Below are positions 1 to 6,452 of a stretch of DNA of 32,567 nucleotides, one piece after another (position 1 is the first letter of the stretch; the number at the start of each line of letters is the position of its first letter). The notes beneath the pieces were generated by a model. It had not been told where the DNA came from. It saw only the letters and a list, made by a program, of their open reading frames with translations, and ran no database searches. This DNA is from Intrasporangium_A sp039812505. GTDB lineage: Bacteria > Actinomycetota > Actinomycetes > Actinomycetales > Dermatophilaceae. Both the position numbers and the translations under genes were made by a program. The DNA is taken from assembly GCF_039812505.1 (NCBI RefSeq), contig NZ_JBDIAQ010000028.1, forward strand, positions 1 to 32,567. The letters run 5' to 3'.

Positions 1-1
1 G

Positions 2-532
2 ATGCGCGAGCGCAGCTCACGGCGCGGGCGTCGTCGTCGCCCGCGCCCCTCGGACCCACCTGCGGCGGACACCCCGGCCGGCGACGCCCGCCCGCCGGCC
101 GCACCCGAGCAGGCGGCTGCGACCCCGCCCCCGGCGGATGGCCGAGGGGTCGAGCCGAGCGTTGGGTCGAGCGGCGAGCCGAGTTCGAAGCCGGATGGCG
201 CCGACGAGCCCGTCCGCCCGGCGGAGAGCTCCCCCGAACCGGCCGCGCCAGCCGCGACGGGGACGGTCGGGTCCGCGCCGGCCGCGTCACCCGACATCTC
301 GGCGTCACCCGACATCTCGGCGTCACCCGACATCTCGGCGTCACCCGACATCTCGGCGTCGGCCGAGCCGGACCGCCCCGTCGAGGCGGACGCGCCGCCC
401 GGCAAGCCGGAGCTGGCGGGTGTCGCGTCCGGGCGGTCCCGGCCGACCGGACGACGCCAGACCAGCCGCCGGTCCACGCGGACCAGCGTGCCGAGCTGGG
501 ACGACATCATGTTCGGCCACAAGCCCGACTGA
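2..532 (+). CDS. sepH: SepH-like septation protein, C-terminal part (5' end outside window)
   Basis: The frame is open to the left edge, so this is the C-terminal part of a longer protein; the first in-window ATG is not taken as the true start. What is visible is a low-complexity Pro/Ala/Ser-rich, Arg-rich linker ending in a short conserved-looking tail, VPSWDDIMFG, followed by a few residues. A disordered C-terminal half ending in a VPSWDEIxFG-type motif is what I recall for actinobacterial SepH (DUF3071), which binds FtsZ and promotes Z-ring assembly; the N-terminal DUF3071/HTH domain would lie upstream. The linker holds four perfect copies of SPDISA encoded by an 18-bp tandem repeat. It converges on the thymidine kinase gene with 24 bp between stops. 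The family call rests on the tail motif and composition only. Confidence 0.72.
   Translation: MRERSSRRGRRRRPRPSDPPAADTPAGDARPPAAPEQAAATPPPADGRGVEPSVGSSGEPSSKPDGADEPVRPAESSPEPAAPAATGTVGSAPAASPDISASPDISASPDISASPDISASAEPDRPVEADAPPGKPELAGVASGRSRPTGRRQTSRRSTRTSVPSWDDIMFGHKPD
284..355 (+). repeat. 18-bp in-frame tandem repeat, four copies
   Basis: Four identical, contiguous 18-bp units (gcgtcacccgacatctcg) followed by a partial fifth (gcgtc). They lie in frame inside the sepH linker and encode repeated SPDISA hexapeptides. The copies are identical at the nucleotide level, which suggests recent slippage and possible copy-number variation between strains. Confidence 0.95.
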
Positions 533-556
533 ACGCCTCTAGAGCCCACCGCGAGC

Positions 557-1210
557 TCACCGCAGCGGGCCGGCCTCCGGTTCGACGGGCAGCTGGTCGG
601 GTGAGGCCTGCCGGGAGGTCATCCGCCGCATGTAGTGCCGCCGGCACAGGACCTCGTACTCGACGGCCCCCCTCCCGGCCGAGGTCAGGTCACCGACGAC
701 GACCTGCGCTCCCTCGACCGCCATCGCGCCGTCCACGACCCGCGCGTTGACGGTCGCGCGCCGACCGCACCAGCACAGCGCGTCGACCTGGAGCACCTCG
801 ACGCGGTCCGCGATCTCGATCAGCCGCTTCGAGCCCGGGAACAGCTCGGTCCGGAAGTCGGTCGCGATCCCGAAGGTGAACACGTCGACCTCGATCTCGT
901 CGACGACCCGGGCGAGCTGGTCGACCTGGGCGGGGCGGTAGAACTGCGCTTCGTCGCAGATCAGGTAGTCGACACGCGTTCCGACGCTCACCCGTCCCAC
1001 GACGACGTCCCAGAAGTCGAGCTCCTCGTCGACCTCGAGCGCATCGGTCTGCAGGCCGAGGCGCGACGAGAGCAGACCTTCCCCGGCCCGGTCGTGTCGG
1101 CTGAAGATGAGCCCGGCCCGCCCGCGCGCGGCGTGGTTGTGGTGCAGCTGCAGCGCCAGGGTCGACTTGCCGCAGTCCATGGTCCCGGTGAAGAAGACGA
1201 GCTCAGCCAC
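557..1210 (-). CDS. tdk: Thymidine kinase (class II)
   Basis: Thymidine kinase phosphorylates thymidine to dTMP with ATP in the cytoplasmic salvage pathway. The 217-aa length is normal for class II enzymes. A P-loop GTMDCGKST lies at residues 9-17 and a Walker B-like DYLICDEAQFY near residue 95. The C-terminal half carries the structural zinc site (CWCGRRA, then CRRHY). The GTG at 1208-1210 is chosen because it places the P-loop at the usual distance from the N-terminus and starts 11 bp after the stop of the upstream phosphodiesterase gene. The open frame runs further upstream, but that extension is the antisense-like shadow of the neighbour. It is the last gene of the patA-DUF5998-phosphodiesterase-tdk run. 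Confidence 0.93.
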   Translation of the reverse strand: MAELVFFTGTMDCGKSTLALQLHHNHAARGRAGLIFSRHDRAGEGLLSSRLGLQTDALEVDEELDFWDVVVGRVSVGTRVDYLICDEAQFYRPAQVDQLARVVDEIEVDVFTFGIATDFRTELFPGSKRLIEIADRVEVLQVDALCWCGRRATVNARVVDGAMAVEGAQVVVGDLTSAGRGAVEYEVLCRRHYMRRMTSRQASPDQLPVEPEAGPLR

Positions 1211-1221
1211 GAGGGGGCAGC

Positions 1222-2379
1222 CTAGCCACCACCCGCGCCGGCAGCCCGCGGCGGGACCACGATGACCGGCACGGCGATCTCGGCCTCGCTGGTCGAGCCG
1301 TGCACGCCGAGCAGCGCCAGGATCTCCTTGCGCATCAGCCCCGAGTGGACCACCGCGAAGCGGTCCTGCATCACCACGACGAGATCGCCGATCCTGGGCA
1401 GCACGGCAGGGCGCGTCAGGCCGAACCAGCCCTCGTCGACGGCCTGCTCGCGCGACATCACGTGCGCGAGCCCGCCGAGCCGCCCGCGCCAGGTCTGTGC
1501 CACTGCGTCGGTGGCACCGGGCTCCAGGTACAGCTGCAGGTTGCGCGGCTCGCCGCCGACGTGGCGCACCCCCTGCATGAGGGACGGCTCGTGCGCGAGG
1601 TCGAGCCGCTGCTCGAACGGGACGTCCACCATGCCGTGGTCGGCGGTGACGACGAGCGACGTGTCGGCCGGGACCCGGTCGGCCAGGTCGGCCAGGGCCC
1701 GGTCGACCGACTCCAGCTCGTCGCCCCACTGCCACGACTGGCAGCCGTGAACGTGGCCCACCTTGTCCACGTCACCCCAGTACAGGTAGACGAGGGACCG
1801 GCGCGTCGCCCGGACGTTCTCGACGCTGGCCGTGACGCGCTCCTCGAGCCGCTTGGCGGCGACGAACCGGCCACCGCGCAGGGCGGCGTTGGTCAGGCCG
1901 GAGCCGTCGAAGTAGCGCGGCCCCACGCGCGTGACGGCCACGCCGTCGTCCTCGGCCGCCTGGAACACGGTGCGGCTCGGCTGCCACCGCAGCGGGTCCG
2001 GCCCGTCCTCCCAGGACAGCTCGTTCAGCAGCCGGTCGGTCTCCGGGTCGAGCACCTGGAAGCCGACCAGCCCGTGGGACCCGGGCGGCAGCCCGGTGCC
2101 GAAGCTGCCCATCGAGGTGGCCGTCGTCGTCGGGAAGCCGCACGGGATGCGTCGGGCGGTCGGGAGGTGACCGCGCAGGAAGGGCGCGTGGCCGCCGCGC
2201 TGCGCGAGCAGGTCGTAGCCCAGCCCGTCGACGAGCACCACGACGCAGCGCGGGGCCGGGGGCAGCCCGAACCGGTCGGCGCCGGCGAAGGCCCGGACCC
2301 CGAGTGAGTCCGCGACCGAGGGCAGCACCGACGCGAGCGTGCCGGCGGACCAGTCCGGCGCGTGGGACCGGTGGGTCAC
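1222..2379 (-). CDS. Alkaline phosphatase-superfamily nucleotide pyrophosphatase/phosphodiesterase
   Basis: A 385-aa protein of the alkaline phosphatase superfamily, type I phosphodiesterase branch. Visible metal-site and nucleophile elements, in order, are VVVLVDGLGYD (about residues 46-56), FPTTTATSMGS with the probable Thr nucleophile (about 82-92), YWGDVDKVGHVHG (about 205-217) and VTADHGM (about 250). These predict a two-zinc hydrolase acting on phosphodiester or pyrophosphate bonds; the substrate cannot be read from the sequence. No signal peptide is evident, so it is probably cytoplasmic. The GTG start overlaps the stop of the DUF5998 gene as GTGA, which argues for translational coupling. 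Such phosphatases sit next to thymidine kinase and DUF5998 genes in many actinomycetes, as far as I recall. Confidence 0.88.
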   Translation of the reverse strand: MTHRSHAPDWSAGTLASVLPSVADSLGVRAFAGADRFGLPPAPRCVVVLVDGLGYDLLAQRGGHAPFLRGHLPTARRIPCGFPTTTATSMGSFGTGLPPGSHGLVGFQVLDPETDRLLNELSWEDGPDPLRWQPSRTVFQAAEDDGVAVTRVGPRYFDGSGLTNAALRGGRFVAAKRLEERVTASVENVRATRRSLVYLYWGDVDKVGHVHGCQSWQWGDELESVDRALADLADRVPADTSLVVTADHGMVDVPFEQRLDLAHEPSLMQGVRHVGGEPRNLQLYLEPGATDAVAQTWRGRLGGLAHVMSREQAVDEGWFGLTRPAVLPRIGDLVVVMQDRFAVVHSGLMRKEILALLGVHGSTSEAEIAVPVIVVPPRAAGAGGG

Positions 2380-2987
2380 CGGCGTGCCGTCCCGCCGCCG
2401 ATGCTGGTCGACAGGGTGCGGGCGAAGTCGAGCGCGGTGTCGACGGCGCCTTCGCCGTCGGCGGCGGCGCTGATGCGCAGGCTGATGTCGTCGGATGCGA
2501 CGGTGCCCTCGAACCCGTGGTCGGCGGTGCACTCCGGGTCGGCGCACTGGGCGGGCAGCAGGTCGAGCCGGCTGACCGCTCCCCAGCCGATGGTCAGCGT
2601 GATGTCCCGCGAGTGCGTGCCGGGGCTGAAGGTCTCCGGATGGGCGACGACGTGGGTCACCATGACCCCCCGCAGTGCCGCGAGGGGCACGGTCTCGGTC
2701 GTGGCCGTGGCGGTCGCGGGCGCGCCGGGCTCGCTGAAGTCGTCGGCGTGGGCGATCACGAGCCGCCGGGGGGTGACCACGAGGACGGTGACGTGGCGCC
2801 GCACGGTCTCCTCGTCGAAGGTGGTCTCCTGGTGCACCAGGTGGGCGACGACCTCGTCCCCGGCGACGGCCGACTCGACGACGTCGCACACGAGCGCCGG
2901 GTAGTAGCCGGCGTGGGTGATCGCGAGGGTCAGGTTCTCGGGAAGAGCCTGGCCCTGCTCCTGGGAGACACGGCGCATGGGCCCCAT
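2376..2987 (-). CDS. DUF5998 family protein, unknown function
   Basis: A 203-aa soluble protein matching my recollection of the actinobacterial DUF5998 family. It has no known function and I see no catalytic signature, membrane segment or signal peptide. Recognisable stretches are the N-terminal LPENLTLAITHAGYYPALVCDVV and a central segment (TVLVVTPRRLVIAHADD) that looks like a PH-like or beta-rich sheet; the latter is inference. A good Shine-Dalgarno sequence (GAGGAGG, about 2996-3002) overlaps the stop of the upstream patA-like gene and fits the ATG at 2987; a second ATG lies three codons downstream. The gene's own stop overlaps the start of the phosphodiesterase gene (GTGA). It is a middle member of a four-gene operon. 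Confidence 0.85.
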   Translation of the reverse strand: MGPMRRVSQEQGQALPENLTLAITHAGYYPALVCDVVESAVAGDEVVAHLVHQETTFDEETVRRHVTVLVVTPRRLVIAHADDFSEPGAPATATATTETVPLAALRGVMVTHVVAHPETFSPGTHSRDITLTIGWGAVSRLDLLPAQCADPECTADHGFEGTVASDDISLRISAAADGEGAVDTALDFARTLSTSIGGGTARR

Positions 2988-3000
2988 CCTTGCATCCTCC

Positions 3001-5697
3001 TCACGTCATCCCGCGACGTCCGGAGTCCTTGCGCACGAGCGCCGGACGGACGACCGCCTCGGCACCCAGCGCGTCGACGCCGCCGCTCCAGGCGTTGACC
3101 GGGTTGAGCTCCAGGTGGGCCAGCTCGGGGTGGTCGTCGGCGAGGACCGACAGGCGCGCCACGAGGTCGCGCAGGGCGGCCCGGTGCACCGGCGCGGCGC
3201 CCCGGTGCCCGGCCAGCAGCGGCGCCGCCTTCACCCCGGTGATCAGGTCACGCACGTCGACGTCGGTCAGCGGCGGGATCCGGTGGGCGATGTCGCCGAG
3301 CAGCTCGGTGGGGGGCCCGGCCACCGAGAAGCTGACCACCGGCCCGAACAACGGGTCCTCCTGGGTCCGCAGGACGCACGACACGCCGGGCACCGCCATG
3401 CGCTGGACCACGAAGCTGCCCCGGGCCAGGGCCCCGAGCCGCTCGCTCAGAGACTCGTAGGCGTCGCGGACGGACTCGGCGTCCACGAGGTCGCCGCGGA
3501 CCCCGACGATCCCCGGCTGGTGGCGCACGACGGGCGAGTTCGACTTGAGGATGACCGGGTAGGTGAGGCGCTCCGCGGCGGCGACGGCCGCGTCTGCCGA
3601 GCCGACCTCCGTCGCGGGCCAGAGCCGGATGCCGTAGCTCTCGAGCACCTCGCCCACCTCGTCGCGGGTCAGCGCACGACCCTCGGGGGTCTCGAGCAGG
3701 ACCCGGGCGAGCAGCGCCTCGGCCCGCAGCCGGTCGATGCCCGCCGGTGCGACCGGCGCGCCGCGGTCCCTCGCCCGCCACTGCGCGTGGTGCGTCACGG
3801 CGTTCAGGGCCCGGATGCCGTCCTCGGGCATCGTGTAGACCGGCACGATCCGGCGCACTCCCCCCGCGTCGTCGTAGCCGAGGCCGCCCTCGACGCCACG
3901 CATCCCGAGGAACGTCGCGACACAGGGCTTCTCGTGCCGGGCGGCAACGGTGCGCAGCGCCGAGGAGACGTTCTCGTCGAGGGTCGCCAGGGGTCGGATG
4001 AACCCGGCGACGACGCTGTCGACGTCGGGGTCGGCGAAGGCTGCCTCCAGGGCGGTCGCGAACTCGTCGGCGCCGGCCTGCGCCGGCAACGAGACCGGCC
4101 CGTGGGTGACCTGCAGGCCCCAGCTGAGACAGGCGGAGGCGCTGATCGACCCCAGGGAGTCGGAGTTGCCGACGATCGCGACCCGCCCTCCGGCCGGCAG
4201 CGGCTGGTGCAGGGTCAGCTGGGCCACGTCGAAGAGCTGGTGGATGTTCTCGACGCGGATGACGCCCGCCTGCCGCAGCAGCGCGCCGAAGGCCTGCGGC
4301 GGCACCCGGGTCTGTCGGGTGCGGTGCCCGGGCGGGGCGGCGAAGCTCGACACCCCGGAGGAGACCACCACGACCGGCTTGACCATGGCCAGCTGACGGG
4401 CGATCCGGGAGAACTTGCGCGGGTTGCCCATCGACTCGAGGTACAGGCCCACGGTGTCGGTTCCCGAGTCGTCGATCCAGTACTGCATCAGGTCGTTGCC
4501 CGAGACGTCGGCCCGGTTGCCGGCCGAGGCGAAGACGCTGATCCCCAGGCCGCGCCTGGCGGCGGAGGCGAGGACCGCCACCCCGAGCGCACCGCTCTGG
4601 GCGAACAGGCCGAGCCGCCCCGCTGGAGGTACGACCGGCGCGAGGGTGGCGTTCAGGCACACGTCGGCATGGGTGTTGATCAGCCCGAAGCTGTTCGGTC
4701 CGACCATCCGCATTCCGGACGAGCGGACCATCCGCCGCAGCCGCTCCTGCCGCTCGGCGCCGTCGGCGCCGGCCTCGGCGAACCCGGCCGACATGACCAG
4801 CAGGGCCCGGACCCCCGCCCGGGCGCAGTCGCTCACCACGCCCTCCACCTGCTCGGCGGGTACCACGACCACCACGAGGTCGACCGGGCCGGGCACGTCC
4901 AACAGGGAGCGGTACGCCCTCACCCCCTGCACCTCGTCCGCCTCGGGGTGGACCACGAAGAGCTCGCCGCGATAGCCCGAGGCGAGGATGTTGGCCAGCA
5001 CCATCGCCCCGACCGAGCCCGGCCGACGGCCCGCCCCGACGATCGCCACCCGCTCCGGGAAGAGGATCGTGTGCACGCTGCGCGACTCGGCGCGGTGCTC
5101 ACGGGACAGGGCGACCGCCTTGGACTGCTCGGTGGGCTCGATGGCGAAGGACAGGTCGACGACCCCGTCCTCCACCCGATGGGTCACCTCGTAGCCGGCG
5201 TCCTTGAAGACCATGAGCATCTTGCGGTTCTGCGGCAGCACCTCGGCGGTGAACTTCTCGATGCCGACCTCGCGGGCGATCGCCGCGAGGTGCTCGAGCA
5301 GGACCGAGCCGATGCCCTTGCCCTGCAGCCGGTCGGAGATGTTGAACGCCACCTCGGCCGACGAGGTGCCCTCGAGCCGGTCGTAGCGGCCGACGCCCAC
5401 GATGTCGTCACCGACGGTCGCCACGAGCGCCACCCGGTCCCGATAGTCGACGTGCGTGAAACGGTGCACGTCGCGGTCGCTCAGCTCCTTCAGCGGAGCG
5501 AAGAACCGCAGGTAGATCGACTCCTCCGACTGGGCGTTGTGGAACCGGCGCAGCCCGTCGGCGTCGTCGGGCGTGATCGGGCGGACATGGGTCACCGACC
5601 CGTCCCGCAGGACGACGTCGGCCTCCCACTCCTGCGGCGGTACAGGCTGTCGCGCACCGGTCTCGGGCGCGCCACGCATTGTCTCGGCGTCGGGCAT
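3001..5697 (-). CDS. Pat-type protein lysine acetyltransferase (N-terminal GNAT plus ADP-forming acyl-CoA synthetase-like domains)
   Basis: An 898-aa multidomain protein. Residues about 31-190 form a GNAT domain with acetyl-CoA loop RLQGKGIGSVLL (about 123-134). Residues about 213-310 are a CoA-binding Rossmann domain (FPERVAIVGAGRRPGSVG), about 330-610 a succinyl-CoA-ligase-like region (GPNSFGLIN, FAQSGALG) and about 690-890 an ATP-grasp domain. This is the type II Pat architecture (GNAT first), known in Streptomyces, which acetylates lysines of acetyl-CoA synthetase-like enzymes. The SHTGA-type motif that carries the phospho-histidine in genuine ADP-forming ligases is degenerate here (PPGHRTRQT near 455-463), so acetyltransferase activity is more likely than ligase activity. 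The ATG at 5697 is preceded by CACGAT and 6 nt, hinting at a leaderless start; another ATG lies six codons downstream. It diverges from the nitroreductase gene. Confidence 0.88.
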   Translation of the reverse strand: MPDAETMRGAPETGARQPVPPQEWEADVVLRDGSVTHVRPITPDDADGLRRFHNAQSEESIYLRFFAPLKELSDRDVHRFTHVDYRDRVALVATVGDDIVGVGRYDRLEGTSSAEVAFNISDRLQGKGIGSVLLEHLAAIAREVGIEKFTAEVLPQNRKMLMVFKDAGYEVTHRVEDGVVDLSFAIEPTEQSKAVALSREHRAESRSVHTILFPERVAIVGAGRRPGSVGAMVLANILASGYRGELFVVHPEADEVQGVRAYRSLLDVPGPVDLVVVVVPAEQVEGVVSDCARAGVRALLVMSAGFAEAGADGAERQERLRRMVRSSGMRMVGPNSFGLINTHADVCLNATLAPVVPPAGRLGLFAQSGALGVAVLASAARRGLGISVFASAGNRADVSGNDLMQYWIDDSGTDTVGLYLESMGNPRKFSRIARQLAMVKPVVVVSSGVSSFAAPPGHRTRQTRVPPQAFGALLRQAGVIRVENIHQLFDVAQLTLHQPLPAGGRVAIVGNSDSLGSISASACLSWGLQVTHGPVSLPAQAGADEFATALEAAFADPDVDSVVAGFIRPLATLDENVSSALRTVAARHEKPCVATFLGMRGVEGGLGYDDAGGVRRIVPVYTMPEDGIRALNAVTHHAQWRARDRGAPVAPAGIDRLRAEALLARVLLETPEGRALTRDEVGEVLESYGIRLWPATEVGSADAAVAAAERLTYPVILKSNSPVVRHQPGIVGVRGDLVDAESVRDAYESLSERLGALARGSFVVQRMAVPGVSCVLRTQEDPLFGPVVSFSVAGPPTELLGDIAHRIPPLTDVDVRDLITGVKAAPLLAGHRGAAPVHRAALRDLVARLSVLADDHPELAHLELNPVNAWSGGVDALGAEAVVRPALVRKDSGRRGMT

Positions 5698-5703
5698 GCC
5701 GCC

Positions 5704-5745
5704 ATCGTGTCACGAGCCGCCGACGGCAGACAGTGCTGCCACAGT
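5704..5745. promoter_or_regulatory. Divergent candidate promoters, patA-like gene / nitroreductase gene
   Basis: The 54-bp divergent spacer holds one -10-like hexamer for each gene, each exactly 6 nt before its start codon: CACGAT on the minus strand (5704-5709) before the patA-like gene and CACAGT on the plus strand (5740-5745) before the nitroreductase gene. Both keep A2 and T6 of the actinobacterial TANNNT -10 but have C at position 1. Neither gene has a Shine-Dalgarno sequence in that interval, so leaderless transcripts are plausible. Confidence 0.4.
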
Positions 5746-5751
5746 GGACCG

Positions 5752-6360
5752 ATGGAGCTCGACGACGTGGTGCGCCGGCGCCGGATGACGCGCCGCTACG
5801 ACCCCGACCGCACGGTGCCCGACGAGGTGCTGACACGGTGCCTCGAGAACGCGGTGCGCGCCCCCAGCGCGGGCTTCAGCCAGGGCTGGGACTTCGTGGT
5901 GCTGCGCACGGCACCGGAGCGCGACCGCTTCTGGGCGGCCACGACGCAGCCGGGACAGCCGGCGGACCCGTGGCTGCGCGGCATACGGGAGGCCCCGGTG
6001 CTGATCCTGTGCCTCTCGCACAAGGACGCCTACCTCGACCGGTACGCCGAGCCGGACAAGGGCTGGACCGACCGGAGCGAGCGGCACTGGCCGGTGCCCT
6101 ACTGGGACGTCGACACGGGGATGGCCGCGCTGCTGATCCTGCTCACCGCGGTCGACTCCGGGCTGGGCAGTCTCTTCTTCGGGGTGCCGGTGGAGCACCA
6201 CGAGACGGTGCACGCCGCGTTCGGCATCCCGGCGAGCCGGTCGGTCGTCGGGGTGGTGTCGCTCGGCTACGCGCGGCCGGGGCCCCGGAGCCCGAGCCTG
6301 CGCCGGCACCGGCGGACCGGGGCCGAGGTGACGCACTGGGGCCGGTTCGGGCGACGGTAG
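5752..6360 (+). CDS. Nitroreductase family protein (flavin-dependent oxidoreductase)
   Basis: A 202-aa protein of the FMN-dependent nitroreductase fold. The N-terminal RRRRMTRRYD (about residues 8-17) and APSAGFSQGWDFVVL (about 37-51) match the FMN-phosphate and isoalloxazine contacts of the family, and TGMAALLILLTAVDSGLGSLFFGVP (about 124-148) is the usual core helix and loop. It would reduce a nitro, quinone or related substrate with NAD(P)H; the substrate is not readable. The longer upstream open frame is antisense to the patA-like gene, so the ATG at 5752 is used. That ATG sits 6 nt after a -10-like CACAGT. The next gene downstream on the same strand begins 92 bp later. Confidence 0.86.
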   Translation: MELDDVVRRRRMTRRYDPDRTVPDEVLTRCLENAVRAPSAGFSQGWDFVVLRTAPERDRFWAATTQPGQPADPWLRGIREAPVLILCLSHKDAYLDRYAEPDKGWTDRSERHWPVPYWDVDTGMAALLILLTAVDSGLGSLFFGVPVEHHETVHAAFGIPASRSVVGVVSLGYARPGPRSPSLRRHRRTGAEVTHWGRFGRR

Positions 6361-6452
6361 CCCCCGCCTGCGGCGTGGCATCGCGGGAGCCCTGCGCGGG
6401 CTGGGGGATCATGGGGTGGTCCGCACGCCGACACTGAGGAGCGCGACCCGGC

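Noticed and set aside
2917..5640. Very long plus-strand open frame opposite the patA-like gene
   Set aside because: It is the antisense frame of a GC-rich gene: composition is dominated by His/Arg/Gly/Asp/Val with no family motif, while the minus strand encodes a complete recognisable protein. Only its last part, from 5752, is a real gene (nitroreductase).
6388..6402. Small hairpin AGCCC/GGGCT after the nitroreductase gene
   Set aside because: Five-bp arms in GC-rich DNA without U-tract are expected by chance; not enough for a terminator call.
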